44,868 nt of DNA from Singulisphaera sp. GP187. Lineage in GTDB: Bacteria; Planctomycetota; UBA1135; UBA2386. The DNA is taken from the NCBI GenBank assembly GCA_945871815.1, contig CAMBXM010000012.1:1-44868 (forward strand), read 5' to 3'. Shown here piece by piece: positions 6,511 through 15,873 of the stretch. How positions within the stretch are numbered: the first letter of the stretch is position 1; the number at the start of each line of letters is the position of its first letter. Both the position numbers and the translations under genes were made by a program. Under the pieces are notes generated by a model. That model did no database searches. It saw nothing but the letters and a program-made list of their open reading frames with translations, and was not told where the DNA came from.

Positions 6511-8601
6511 ATGCCTGCCCCGACTCCCGTCTCTGTGACCGTTCGCACTGCCGGCACCGAGTGCACGTTCGAGACCGGCCGCATCGCGCGCCAAGCGACC
6601 GCGGCGGTCGTCGGTCGCTGCGGCGACAACGTCGTGCTGGCGACCCTGGTCGCGGCGAAGGAGCCCAAGCCGGGCCAGTCGTTCTTCCCGCTGACCGTCG
6701 AGTACCGCGAGAAGTTCTCTGCTGTCGGCCGCATCCCGGGCAACTTCTTTCGCCGCGAAGGCAAGATCAGCGACCACGAAGTGCTCGTCAGTCGCCTGAT
6801 CGATCGCACCATCCGTTCGCTGTTCCCCGAGGACTACCGCTGCGAAGTGCAGCTGCAGGTGCAAGTGCTGTCGGCCGAACCGAGCAGCGACGTCGAAAGC
6901 CTCGCGCTGCTCACGGCAGCGTGTGCGCTGCACATCAGTCCGATCCCGGCCAAGGGACCGGCCGCCGGCCTTCGCGTCGCGCGCGTTCGCGGTCAGCTTG
7001 TCACCTTCGCGAGTGCCGCGCAGCGCGAGCTCGCCGACTTGCAGTTGTCGGTTGGCACCGGACCTGAGGGCCCAGTGATGCTCGAAGGCGAGGCGAAGCA
7101 GGTCCCCGAGGCCGAATGCACTGCGGCAATGGCGTACGCGCTCGAGGCCTGCACCAAGTTCCAAACCGCGTTTGAAGAACTGCGCAGCAAGGCTGGAGCG
7201 CCGAAGACGGCGGTCCCGAGGCCAAAGGAGCTGCCGCCGCTTCCCGAAGCCACGCTCAAGGCAATGCGCGCCGCGTTGCGCACCATCGAGAAGGCAGCGC
7301 GGCGCGAAGCCATCAACGCTGCCAAGACCGCGTGGCTGAACGAACTCGCTGTCGAACTGCACGCCGACGCGAGTGCTGCGTTCGAACTCGCCAACTGGAC
7401 CGAGCTGCGGGATCTCGTCCTCACCGAACGCGTGCGTGTCGACGGCCGCACGCCGACTGACATCCGCCCGATCTGGAGCGAAGTCGGCTTCCTACCGCGC
7501 GCCCACGGCTCGGCGGTGTTCACGCGCGGCGAGACCCAGGCGATCGTGAGCTGCACGCTCGGTTCGACCGAAGATGGCCAGCGCAAGGACGGCATCGACG
7601 GCGACGGCGAGCTCGAGCGTTTCTTGCTGCATTACAACTTTCCGCCGTACTCGGTCGGCGAGATCCGCCCGCTGCGCGGACCAGGTCGCCGCGAGATCGG
7701 CCATGGTTCCCTCGCGCGCCGTGGACTCCTGCCGGTGTTGCCGAAGTTCGAGACCTTCCCCTACACGCTGCGCATCGAGGCCGAGATCACGGAGAGCAAC
7801 GGCAGTTCGTCGATGGCCACCGTATGCGGCGGCGCCATGGCCATGCTCGCAGCCGGCGTCCCGCTGAGCGACATGGTTGCCGGCATCGCCATGGGGATGA
7901 TCTCCGACGGCAAGCGCCACGTGGTCCTCAGCGACATCCTCGGGGACGAAGACCACCTCGGCGACATGGACTTCAAGGTCATCGGCACCGAGAAGGGCGT
8001 GACGGCCATCCAACTCGACAACAAGATCGGCGGCCTCACTCTGGAGCTCCTCGCGAGCGCGCTCGAACAAGCCAAGGCTGGCCGAGTGCACATCCTGCAC
8101 GAGATGCAGAAGACGATTGCGGAGCCGCAAGAACCGTCGCGGTTCGTCCCGCGAGCACTGCGCACGGCGATCATGCCCGACGCCATCGGCGCCCTGATTG
8201 GCGCACGCGGCGCCAACATCAAGGGCATCACCGAACAGACCGGCGCCAAGGTGTCGGTCGACGATCGCGGCGCCGTGCTGGTCTACGCCACCGACGGCCA
8301 TGCAGCCCGCAAGGCGATGCAACTGGTACATCGCGCCGCCGGGGTGCTCAAGAAGGGACGCTGCTACCGCGGCACCGTGACCACCGTGAAGGACTTCGGC
8401 GCGTTCGTGCGCGTCAACGCCGTCAATGAAGGGCTGGTGCCGATCGAGGAACTCGACGACAAGCCGATCCGCCATCCCTCCGAGGTGGCGCGCGAAGGCG
8501 AAGAGATGGTCGTCTGCGTGCTGGGCGCCGATGACCGCGGTCGGCTGCGCCTGTCGCGGCGCGCGGCCAAGGGGGTCGGGGACTCGCAAATCGAGTTCTG
8601 A
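6511..8601 (+). CDS. pnp: Polynucleotide phosphorylase (PNPase)
   Basis: Phosphorolytic 3'-5' exoribonuclease, trimeric, core of bacterial mRNA decay; can also add tails in reverse. Domain order is standard for its 696 residues: first RNase PH domain (FFPLTVEYREKFSAVGRIPG, RRRE-like FRREGKISDHEVL, LIDRTIRSLF), all-alpha linker, second RNase PH domain (ARGET-type FTRGETQAIVSCTLG, HYNFPPYSVGE, GRREIGHG, then GDMDFKVIGTEKGVTAIQLD carrying the metal-binding Asp residues), KH domain (IGARGANIKGITEQTGAKV) and S1 domain (YRGTVTTVKDFGAFV). All expected motifs are present. Functionally linked with the poly(A) polymerase at 23.3 kb. No rpsO upstream, unlike many bacteria. Confidence 0.98.
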   Translation: MPAPTPVSVTVRTAGTECTFETGRIARQATAAVVGRCGDNVVLATLVAAKEPKPGQSFFPLTVEYREKFSAVGRIPGNFFRREGKISDHEVLVSRLIDRTIRSLFPEDYRCEVQLQVQVLSAEPSSDVESLALLTAACALHISPIPAKGPAAGLRVARVRGQLVTFASAAQRELADLQLSVGTGPEGPVMLEGEAKQVPEAECTAAMAYALEACTKFQTAFEELRSKAGAPKTAVPRPKELPPLPEATLKAMRAALRTIEKAARREAINAAKTAWLNELAVELHADASAAFELANWTELRDLVLTERVRVDGRTPTDIRPIWSEVGFLPRAHGSAVFTRGETQAIVSCTLGSTEDGQRKDGIDGDGELERFLLHYNFPPYSVGEIRPLRGPGRREIGHGSLARRGLLPVLPKFETFPYTLRIEAEITESNGSSSMATVCGGAMAMLAAGVPLSDMVAGIAMGMISDGKRHVVLSDILGDEDHLGDMDFKVIGTEKGVTAIQLDNKIGGLTLELLASALEQAKAGRVHILHEMQKTIAEPQEPSRFVPRALRTAIMPDAIGALIGARGANIKGITEQTGAKVSVDDRGAVLVYATDGHAARKAMQLVHRAAGVLKKGRCYRGTVTTVKDFGAFVRVNAVNEGLVPIEELDDKPIRHPSEVAREGEEMVVCVLGADDRGRLRLSRRAAKGVGDSQIEF

Positions 8602-8968
8602 TCCTCGCCCCTGACCAAGACGCCGCGAGAACGTCTCGGAACGGAGCAAGAGCAACCCGCGCGCTGATGCGGCGGCTTCGCGATCGCAGCACAGCCATGC
8701 CACGGCGCCGACCGTGGTCGCTGTCTGCTAGCACGGGCCGAGCAGCCGAACCAACGCTAAAAGCAGAGGGCGCAGCCGCCGTCGCCGAATGCCGACCGAG
8801 CCCTGGTCGAGGCGACAGAACCTCTGCGGCATCGCTGCCGCGCCCAGGCTCTGTTTCCATCGCGACACCTACCGCTCGGACCAGGAAACCGGAGCGAATC
8901 GACCGAGCATCATCCTGCGGGCGCGACTTCGCGACCGGAGACTAGGGAACGACCGCCACTACACTCCG
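8602..8968. other. Intergenic region after pnp
   Basis: 367 bp without a convincing gene. A weak hairpin (CGAGA-ACG-TCTCG, 8626-8638) lies 25 bp after the pnp stop, without a T-run. A TACACT box at 8960-8965 is 3 nt before the next ATG. I see no match to RNase P, SRP or 6S RNA signatures. Confidence 0.5.
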
Positions 8969-11746
8969 ATGCCACGTTCACCGCTGTTCCTGGTTGGCCT
9001 CGTGTTGTTCGCTGCCGCCGCGGCGATGCTGGCGTTGCACAACACACCACCGCCACCGCAAGTGCGGCCGCGCTCCGAGACCGTACGCACCGATCCGGGA
9101 AACCGCGGTGGCCTCGACCCAGCCGTAGCCCCCATCAGCGCGCCGCCGTCGGCGTTGCCGGGCAGCGGCCACGGCACTTCCGAAGGAAGCGTGGACTCCG
9201 TTGCGGCGATCGACACCGGACCGCCGTCGCTGCAGCGCATCGTCGCCGCCCGCTGTATCCGCTCGGGCCAACCGGTCGCGGCCATGGAGTTCGTCTTGGT
9301 GCCGAAATCAGGCAAGGGCCGTTGGCAGAGCGTGCGCACGGATGAGAACGGGAGTTTCCGCCGCGCCTTGCCGACCGAAGGCGAGTGGGAACTCCGCGCC
9401 ATCGGCGACGACCTCTCGGTGCATCAACGCACCTGGACGCTGCAGATCCAGAACGGCCGTCCGCTCGAACTCGGCGACATCGAGCTTCGACCTCGCGTCC
9501 GCATTGCCGGGCGGGCCATCGATGCCAACGGTGCGCCACTCGCGGACGCCCGCGTCACGACCTTCATCACCGACGATCGCACGGCGCCGAGAGTGTGCAC
9601 GACCACTGGCAACGGCGAGTTCGTGTTGGAGGATGTCCCCTCGGGCCAACTGCGACTCGAAGCCAGCCGCGGCTCGTTGCAGGCGCGCATTCGCCTCGAC
9701 ATCGACGACCACGCGAACACCGTCCCGCTGGCGCTCACGCTGCGATCGCGCGCGATCGCTCGCTGGACGCTGCGAGATGACGATGGGCGTGCCGTTGCGG
9801 GTGCCGTGGTCGAAGATGCCGATCCGGCCAGGACCGCGATCGAGCCGACCGGGACGTCGGACGAACTCGGCGTGGTCGAAATCGAATCCTCGCTCGGCGC
9901 GCGGCTCTGCGTGCGTCGCGACGGCTGGCTGCCCTTGGTCCTCGCCGTCGACGGCATCGACATCGAACGCAAGGTCGTCCTCCGCCGTTTGCGCGAGGTG
10001 AACGGAACGCTCGGCGAGACCGGCGCGGGCGCGCAGATCCACGTCGGCACCGTCGCCGGCCAAGGGGCGCCCCACGCACTCGTGCGCGGAGCGCTCGAAC
10101 GCGTCATCACGGCGAGGGACGACGGCACCTTCGCGATTCAGGGCCTCGTTGCTGGCCGCTACACGGTTCGGGCAACGACCAAGAGCGGCGCCACCGTGCT
10201 GCGCGAGTTCTCGTTGCCTGAGGATACGTTGCTCTCGCTCCAACCCGTCCCTGGTCGCGTGCGCACCATCGACATTCGTGACGAGCGCGGCGAGGCGGTA
10301 CCGTTCGCGAGCGCCATGGTCCGGCGCGACGTCGTGCCAACGGGCGACGCGACCGCCGCGGCACGGGCACTGCTGGCCTTGCCCTTCGACGGTCCGATCT
10401 GGCGCGCCGACTACCGCGGTCGCATCGACTGTGCCGTGAGCGATGAGGCGATGGGCATCGTCGTCACCATGAAAGGCCACTTGCCGGTCGCCGCAGCCTT
10501 GGCCGGCGAGCCGGACGCACCCGTCGTCATCGCGATCCCGCGGGCAACTGTGCTCGACGGGCAACTCACCGAGGTGAGCAGCGATCGGCCCCACGACCTC
10601 CGCGTCGTCGCGTGGTTGCACGGCGACGACGCGCGCACCGCCATCGAGTTGCCGCTGGACGAGAGTCTCGCGTTTCGCAGCGAAGATCTGCGACCCGGTC
10701 GCTGGAACGTCGCGGTGGTCCGTCGCGACCGCACGGTGCGCGGGCCGATGAACGGGGCAACGACGAACGACCTGCCCTTGCTCGGCGACGGCCTCGACAC
10801 GCGAACGACGACGACCGTCGACGCACGCGGCGGCGCCCACAGCCAACTGCTGCTGCCGGTCCCGGAACTTGGTCGCATCGACGGCGAGGTTCGCCAAGGC
10901 GGCCGTCCGGTCGCCGGGGTCACGGTGTTTGCGACCGTCGTCGGCGCCCCGCTGCCGAGCGCCCTGGAGTCGAGTCCACTCGGTTACGACGATGTCACCG
11001 CGGCGCGTGCGTTCCCCCGCACGACTACCGATGCGAACGGCCGCTTCACGATGCTGGTTGCACGCCCGGGCCAGTTCGTGCTGCGCGCCCGGGCCGAGGG
11101 GCAGCCCTTCACGAGCCCGCCCGTCGAAGTGAGGCTGGCCTCCTACGGCGATCAGCAGCGACCGACGATCGAGCTGCCGAGGGCGCTCGTCCGCGGCACC
11201 TTCGCGATGACGCCCGAGCCGGGCAGCGCCGGCGTGCGCGCCTACTTGCTGCCGCTTGCCGACGCCGCCCGCAACCCATTCGCAGCCGATGCCCGAGGCC
11301 AAGCCGACGCTGAGGCTCGACTGGCGCTCGCCATCGCTGCCGACGGGGCCTTCCTGTTCCAGGCAGTGCCGCGCGGCGACTATGTGATTCGCTTCGTCCG
11401 CGGAATGACCCAGATCGTGCGGCAACGCTTCGTCCGGGTCGCGGACGGCCCCGTCGACCTCGAGACCCTGACGCCCGCGCCGATCGCGCCGTCGGTACGC
11501 ATTCCCCTGGGACAGGCGCTCGCGCATCGAGTGACGGCGCACCTGCTGCAGGAGTTGGTGGACGCCCCGAACGGCGCTTTCTGTGCCAGCATCGACGTCG
11601 TCTCCGACCTCGAATTGAGCGGTCTGGCTCCGGGCCGGTACCGCGTCGTGTTCCTGAATGGCCTCGCCCCGCTCGGCGTCGCCCAGACCCTCGAGTTGCA
11701 CGGCAACGGCACGGCAGTCCCCGGCGTACTCGTGATCGCACCGTGA
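8969..11746 (+). CDS. Large envelope protein with carboxypeptidase regulatory-like repeats
   Basis: 925 residues. A basic N-terminus and hydrophobic stretch (about 5-22) form a signal anchor, followed by a Pro/Ser-rich linker, so most of the chain is outside the cytoplasm. The rest is several beta-sandwich units of the carboxypeptidase D regulatory-like type: GRAIDANGAPLADARVTTF with GNGEFVLEDVPSGQLRLEA, the AIQGLVAGRYTVRATTK unit, GEVRQGGRPVAGVTVFATV with TDANGRFTMLVARPGQFVL, and a C-terminal LSGLAPGRYRVVFLNG. No catalytic domain is visible. Likely surface structure or adhesion scaffold. Start follows a TACACT box and a plausible signal sequence; longer upstream frame is rejected. A long antisense frame across it is a GC-rich shadow. 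Confidence 0.85.
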   Translation: MPRSPLFLVGLVLFAAAAAMLALHNTPPPPQVRPRSETVRTDPGNRGGLDPAVAPISAPPSALPGSGHGTSEGSVDSVAAIDTGPPSLQRIVAARCIRSGQPVAAMEFVLVPKSGKGRWQSVRTDENGSFRRALPTEGEWELRAIGDDLSVHQRTWTLQIQNGRPLELGDIELRPRVRIAGRAIDANGAPLADARVTTFITDDRTAPRVCTTTGNGEFVLEDVPSGQLRLEASRGSLQARIRLDIDDHANTVPLALTLRSRAIARWTLRDDDGRAVAGAVVEDADPARTAIEPTGTSDELGVVEIESSLGARLCVRRDGWLPLVLAVDGIDIERKVVLRRLREVNGTLGETGAGAQIHVGTVAGQGAPHALVRGALERVITARDDGTFAIQGLVAGRYTVRATTKSGATVLREFSLPEDTLLSLQPVPGRVRTIDIRDERGEAVPFASAMVRRDVVPTGDATAAARALLALPFDGPIWRADYRGRIDCAVSDEAMGIVVTMKGHLPVAAALAGEPDAPVVIAIPRATVLDGQLTEVSSDRPHDLRVVAWLHGDDARTAIELPLDESLAFRSEDLRPGRWNVAVVRRDRTVRGPMNGATTNDLPLLGDGLDTRTTTTVDARGGAHSQLLLPVPELGRIDGEVRQGGRPVAGVTVFATVVGAPLPSALESSPLGYDDVTAARAFPRTTTDANGRFTMLVARPGQFVLRARAEGQPFTSPPVEVRLASYGDQQRPTIELPRALVRGTFAMTPEPGSAGVRAYLLPLADAARNPFAADARGQADAEARLALAIAADGAFLFQAVPRGDYVIRFVRGMTQIVRQRFVRVADGPVDLETLTPAPIAPSVRIPLGQALAHRVTAHLLQELVDAPNGAFCASIDVVSDLELSGLAPGRYRVVFLNGLAPLGVAQTLELHGNGTAVPGVLVIAP

Positions 11747-11831
11747 TGCCAGCGGCCGCGCGATCGCGCTCGTCGGCGGCATTCGGCAACGCGCGCTTGC
11801 TCCCGCGGCGATCGCGTGGCAAAGAACGCCC

Positions 11832-12449
11832 ATGCCTTCGCATCCTGCTCGCGGCGCAACGCGCGTTGACACGACGCCGATCCCGCGCCTTGGCGTGCTG
11901 CTGAGCGGCGGGGGACGCACTCTGGTGAACCTGATCGAGCGTATCGCCAGTGGTCGATTGCGGGCCGAGTTGGCCTGCGTCGTGGCGGATCGACCGCAGG
12001 CGCTCGGTTTGGTGCGGGCGCAGGAGGCCAACCTGCCAAACCGCTACCTTTGCGACCCGGCGGCAATCTGGAGTTACCTGCGCGAACACCGCGTCGACCT
12101 CGTGTGTTTGTGCGGCTATCTCCGCCTCCTGCCGATCGATCCTGCCTTTCGATCGCGCGTGCTCAACATCCATCCGTCGCTGTTGCCGGCTCACGGCGGC
12201 AAGGGCATGCACGGTCAGCACGTGCACGAGGCCGTGCTCTTGCACGGCGATGCCGAATCGGGCTGCACGGTGCACGTGTGCACCGACGAGTACGATCGCG
12301 GCCCCATCGTGCTCCAGCAACGCGTGCCCGTGCTTCCGGGTGACAGCGCGGACTCGTTGGCCGCCCGCGTGTTCGCCGCCGAATGCGAAGCCTACCCACA
12401 AGCCATCGAGCGCCACTGGCAGACGATCGGCGTCAACGCCGCGCGTTGA
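11832..12449 (+). CDS. purN: PurN-like phosphoribosylglycinamide formyltransferase
   Basis: Transfers formyl from 10-formyltetrahydrofolate to GAR in purine synthesis. Conserved elements over 205 residues: LLSGGGRT near residue 23-30 (usual SGxGSN phosphate loop, with R-T replacing S-N), GYLRLL (95-100), LNIHPSLLPA with catalytic Asn112 and His114, and GCTVHVCTDEYDRGP with Asp155. The third catalytic residue pattern N-H-D is complete. The deviating phosphate loop and LPAHGGKGMHG leave open a related formyltransferase. The first 15 residues are not conserved in type, so the true start may be slightly downstream. Not in a purine operon; ends 15 bp from the convergent VWA gene. Confidence 0.85.
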   Translation: MPSHPARGATRVDTTPIPRLGVLLSGGGRTLVNLIERIASGRLRAELACVVADRPQALGLVRAQEANLPNRYLCDPAAIWSYLREHRVDLVCLCGYLRLLPIDPAFRSRVLNIHPSLLPAHGGKGMHGQHVHEAVLLHGDAESGCTVHVCTDEYDRGPIVLQQRVPVLPGDSADSLAARVFAAECEAYPQAIERHWQTIGVNAAR

Positions 12450-12464
12450 GTCGGCGGTCGTCCG

Positions 12465-14213
12465 TCAGCGACGCACGAACACGCCGTCATTCTGCTCGGC
12501 GAGCTTGCGGAGGAAGTCTGCGCCTTGGCCAACGCCGGTGAACACCGTGTTGATGCGCACGTGCAGATAGCGGTTTGCCTGCTTCACGATCGCCAGGATC
12601 TCGTCCGGGTCCTTGACGTCACCGGCAGTCGGGACGCCGTCGGATAGCAGGAACAGCTCGTCAATCTGCATCTTGCCATCCTCGCCAAAGTGCAGCGCGT
12701 CGAGCGCCAGGGCTTCCACCAGCGCCTGATGGACATTGGTTCCGCCGTCGGGTTTCACCTGCGACAGCAGATCGACGAGCGCCCGCGTGGCTTGCGCCGT
12801 CGGCGGTACCGAGTGACGACTCCAGACCCGCACCCGATGGTCAAACGTCAGCACGTGGTAGCGCGCTTCCTTCGGCATCGCCTGCACGGCCTGCACAATC
12901 TGCTCCTTGGCTGCGCCCAGTCGCGTCGTGGCTCGCGGATCCGGTCGGCTCTGGGTCGCGGTGCCCGCCACCGCCGTGCTCATGCTGCCCGAGCTGTCGA
13001 TGACGAAGGCGATCTCGCTGCCGCTGACCGGAATGCCGAAGAACGTGCTCGTCGTCGACCCAGTGGCCCTCGTATGCGGCAGACGATCCGGAACCACGAT
13101 GCCGTCGCGCTCCCGGAGCCAGAACTCGCGCCATTGCTCAAGTTGATCGGACGGCAAGATCGCGCCCGTCAGGCCTCGCAAACAGAGCAAGGCGCGAGCG
13201 CGCAGGAGCGGCGACGCGTTCTTGTTGACGGCCGCGACCAACGCATCGCCAGAGGCTGGCCGCGACAGCATGTCCAACAACGGCGGTACCGCGGATTTGT
13301 CGGGGAACTCCTCGATGAAATCGAGCAGGTCCATATCAGTGCGCCAGCCCGCCTCACCGCACAACTGCATCGCCGCCGCGATCGCACGCTGCCGATTCTC
13401 TGGCGACAACGTCGCGCGGTTCTTGGTCAGGCTGTTGCGCACCGCGCGCACTGCCGCCTGGGACACGACCGGGTGGCGTTCGACGCCGAGGACGCGCAGC
13501 AATACCGAGAACGACTCGGGACGCCGCTGCATGTCGATCGCTTCGAGCGCGGCGAGACGCACCCGTGCATCGAGATCGCCGAGCGCACTCTCGATCGTGC
13601 TGCGGAACACGGGCGAACCCTTCTGGCCGAGCAACCGCAACGCCGCCACGCGTCGCGCCGGATCGATGTCGGGCGCTTCGCGCAGATCCGCGAGGAACGG
13701 CAGCCGCTCGCCCACCGCGGTGCGCATCAGGTAGAACCAAACACCCTGGTGTTCCATTCGCGACAGCGAGGTGTGACCGAGATCGCGCAGCACGACGGGA
13801 TCGCGTTCGGCGAGGCTGCGATCGAACCCTGCGGCCGCGACCGACAGCACCGCCGCGGCGATCGTCTCGTCGGGATCGCGTTCGGCGAAGTAGAGCAACT
13901 TCTGCAGCGCGTCGACGTGCATCAGCGCGCCGCCGTCGCGGAGCGACAACAGATCGTGTGCTCTCGCGACGCGGGCGTAGCGCGGCTGCAAGGAGGGCTC
14001 GGCGTTGAGCACGCCGCGCGGCACGAGCCGGTCGCGTTCGTAGTCCTCGACCCAGAGCAGCACGGACTCGGCGATCCCTCTGCGGCGCTGCGCGGCCTCC
14101 CGCTGCTCGGCTCGGTCGCCATCCGCTCGGTCGTCCCGAGTCTGCGCGCCGAGCGTCGCCGCAACGAGCATGGCGATCAGTGCGGCAGTCAGGGTCGAGG
14201 GGAACGTTCGCAT
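12465..14213 (-). CDS. Secreted VWA-domain protein with HEAT-like helical repeats
   Basis: 582 residues. Signal peptide at 1-24 with probable cleavage after LGA-Q. Residues about 100-350 are helical HEAT-like repeats (LGDLDARVRLAALEAI, SQAAVRAVRN, SPLLRARALLCL). The C-terminal von Willebrand factor A domain has the MIDAS motif DSSGSMS starting at D406 and LLSDGVPTAGD, with GGTN between, so metal binding is probably retained. Such proteins are common in planctomycete-like genomes as periplasmic or surface proteins of unknown partner. The start at 14213 is chosen by the signal peptide; the open frame upstream to 15161 overlaps the next gene. Convergent with purN. Confidence 0.85.
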   Translation of the reverse strand: MRTFPSTLTAALIAMLVAATLGAQTRDDRADGDRAEQREAAQRRRGIAESVLLWVEDYERDRLVPRGVLNAEPSLQPRYARVARAHDLLSLRDGGALMHVDALQKLLYFAERDPDETIAAAVLSVAAAGFDRSLAERDPVVLRDLGHTSLSRMEHQGVWFYLMRTAVGERLPFLADLREAPDIDPARRVAALRLLGQKGSPVFRSTIESALGDLDARVRLAALEAIDMQRRPESFSVLLRVLGVERHPVVSQAAVRAVRNSLTKNRATLSPENRQRAIAAAMQLCGEAGWRTDMDLLDFIEEFPDKSAVPPLLDMLSRPASGDALVAAVNKNASPLLRARALLCLRGLTGAILPSDQLEQWREFWLRERDGIVVPDRLPHTRATGSTTSTFFGIPVSGSEIAFVIDSSGSMSTAVAGTATQSRPDPRATTRLGAAKEQIVQAVQAMPKEARYHVLTFDHRVRVWSRHSVPPTAQATRALVDLLSQVKPDGGTNVHQALVEALALDALHFGEDGKMQIDELFLLSDGVPTAGDVKDPDEILAIVKQANRYLHVRINTVFTGVGQGADFLRKLAEQNDGVFVRR

Positions 14214-14305
14214 TGCGATCCGCGTGCGCGCGGCGTCGGGTGTGCGCGCGAGTCTCACGGGGACACGAGCATAGCGCGAGGTTCGCTCGCGCCGAGAGTG
14301 GCCGG

Positions 14306-15304
14306 CTAACGCCTGCTCGCGGCGATCGCCATCAGGGCGAAGGCCGCTCGTTCGAGCTTGCGATACGCCTCGCGCACCGAACCGAGTGGCAGGGTGGCGT
14401 GGAGGTCCTTGCCGAGATGCACCAGTTGCAGGTCCGAGACCAACTCGTGGAAGCTGCGCAACGACTCGTCGCCGAGCACCGCGTCGAGCTTCTGGCGCAG
14501 GTCCTTCTCGACCTCGGTGAGCCCCGTGGTGCCGCACAGGAACCGCACGGTCATGGACAACACCACCTGCTCGTCGTCGCCGTAGGACAGCGCAAAACGA
14601 ACGAACCGGGCGGGGTCCTGTTCGTCGTGCCAGAACCATCCGATCGTGCCTAGCGACTCGTGCATCTTTCGCTCGAAGCAACCGACCGCGACCTGCGCCA
14701 ACGTGCCCTCTACGGGCAACAGCGGCTGCAGTTCTGGATGCGGTCCGCCGCGCGACTCGCCGTTCGCAGCGCGCAGCAACAGCTCGCGGTCGCCAGCGAC
14801 GGCGAGGTCGGCACTCGGCCACAGCACCGCGGGCGGCCGCGAGACGCCTTCGACGAAGTAGAACCCGTCGTGGTGCGAGAATCGCAACGGCTGCCACGGG
14901 GCAGGCATCGTGCGCGACAGAGGTCTCGCTGCGATCCGCGCGACACTGATGGTGCGCTGCGCGAACGAGTCGCCCGGTTCGATGGAACCGATTCCGGTGC
15001 GCGTGAGTCGCAGTTCGTCGAAGCTGCAGCCGTAACCCTTGGCGAGGCTGTCGAGGAACTCCGAGACCATCGGCACGCGTTCGACGACGTCCATCAGGTC
15101 GCAGGCCCGCAGGGCGTCGTAGTCGACGAAGATCTCGGCCTCGTAGCGCTCGGGCAACCACGCCACGAACTCGGGATCAACGGCGACCGGTGGAGACACT
15201 TCTCTCGGGGACGACCTCGCCTCGAGCGGCTTCGGCGCCATCGTGCCGGGTGCGCCACAGGCCGGCAGGCACGCGCAGAGGAGTGCGATGCGAACGGGTC
15301 CCAT
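14306..15304 (-). CDS. Putative lipoprotein, unknown function
   Basis: 332 residues. The N-terminus MGPVRIALLCACLPACG has a hydrophobic core and the lipobox LPAC. The body has mixed alpha/beta character with no recognised family; a segment FVAWLPERYEAEIFVDYDAL suggests a planctomycete-style conserved periplasmic domain that evaluates to DUF-like. An alternative ATG at 15316 adds four residues. It lies 92 bp upstream of the VWA gene on the same strand, so the two may share a transcript. Its start region is back-to-back with the tmRNA gene, with 82 bp between them. Confidence 0.75.
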   Translation of the reverse strand: MGPVRIALLCACLPACGAPGTMAPKPLEARSSPREVSPPVAVDPEFVAWLPERYEAEIFVDYDALRACDLMDVVERVPMVSEFLDSLAKGYGCSFDELRLTRTGIGSIEPGDSFAQRTISVARIAARPLSRTMPAPWQPLRFSHHDGFYFVEGVSRPPAVLWPSADLAVAGDRELLLRAANGESRGGPHPELQPLLPVEGTLAQVAVGCFERKMHESLGTIGWFWHDEQDPARFVRFALSYGDDEQVVLSMTVRFLCGTTGLTEVEKDLRQKLDAVLGDESLRSFHELVSDLQLVHLGKDLHATLPLGSVREAYRKLERAAFALMAIAASRR

Positions 15305-15386
15305 GCGGCAGATCATGCCACGGCCCTCGGGTGCGGGCTTGCGTTCGGGCGCCGCTGGCCGATGATCGCCCCGTCAACACGACCGT

Positions 15387-15738
15387 GGGGGCGACCGGCT
15401 TTGACCGGATGCTGTCACGGCCAGCGTGGCGTGCCGAGGTCCGAGGTCCTCGTAAATCTCTTCGGAAAAACCAAGTGCCAACACGCACTACTCCCTCGCT
15501 GCCTGATTAACAGTCAGTGAGCGCCGAGGTCCCCTCGCCTGCGGGGGGCTGAAGCGACACACAGCAGGCTGGTTGTGCGCGGCTGCTCGGCCCGCGTACG
15601 ACGAGACATAGTCGAGCTGGCCGTCGAGGATCTCTGGTCGCTGGAGCCTTGGCGGCGAGACCAAACAGCAACCTACGCACGTAGAGGCGTTGGTCGGGGT
15701 ATCTCGGGACGCGGGTTCGATTCCCGCCGCCTCCACCA
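15387..15738 (+). ncRNA. ssrA: Transfer-messenger RNA (tmRNA)
   Basis: 352-nt one-piece tmRNA. The 5' end GGGGGCG (15387-15393) pairs with CGCCTCC before the A-CCA end, giving a seven-pair acceptor stem whose third pair is G-U, the alanyl-tRNA synthetase identity element. The 5' part continues GACCGGCTTTGACCGGAT as in other tmRNAs, and the 3' part ends with the T-arm GGGTTCGATTCCC and an encoded CCA at 15736-15738. The mRNA-like part lies at 15477-15506 and is listed separately. Rescues stalled ribosomes with SmpB, whose gene is at 18.9-19.4 kb. A weak promoter TTGCGT-16 bp-GATGAT (15339-15366) is possible. Confidence 0.97.
15477..15506 (+). other. tmRNA tag reading frame: ANTHYSLAA, stop UGA
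   Basis: From GCC (15477) the frame reads Ala-Asn-Thr-His-Tyr-Ser-Leu-Ala-Ala and stops at TGA (15504-15506). It keeps the A-N start, the aromatic in the middle and the hydrophobic LAA end used by ClpXP-type proteases. The resume codon is inferred from the usual position and from the preceding AAGT; it could be off only if translation resumed in another frame. Confidence 0.85.
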
Positions 15739-15861
15739 GTTCGCGCGCCTCGCTCGAGAGAGCGGGGCGCGCGGCACCTTTCTGCGCCGCAGCTTCGACA
15801 CCAGGTCTCGCCCGCCCGGACGGCAACGGCATGCGCGCCAGAACGGGACACCGAAGGCGGC

Positions 15862-15867
15862 TACCAT
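15862..15867 (+). promoter_or_regulatory. Candidate -10 box (leaderless start)
   Basis: TACCAT, 6 nt before the ATG at 15874. No consensus -35. Confidence 0.35.
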
Positions 15868-15873
15868 GCGTCG

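Noticed and set aside
9308..12031. 907-residue open frame on the minus strand across the carboxypeptidase regulatory-like gene
   Set aside because: No domain motifs, no usable start context, and composition typical of the complement of a GC-rich gene; the plus frame has clear repeated domains.
12690..14309. 539-residue plus-strand frame over the VWA gene
   Set aside because: Complement of a gene with signal peptide and MIDAS motif; Arg/Gln-rich shadow.
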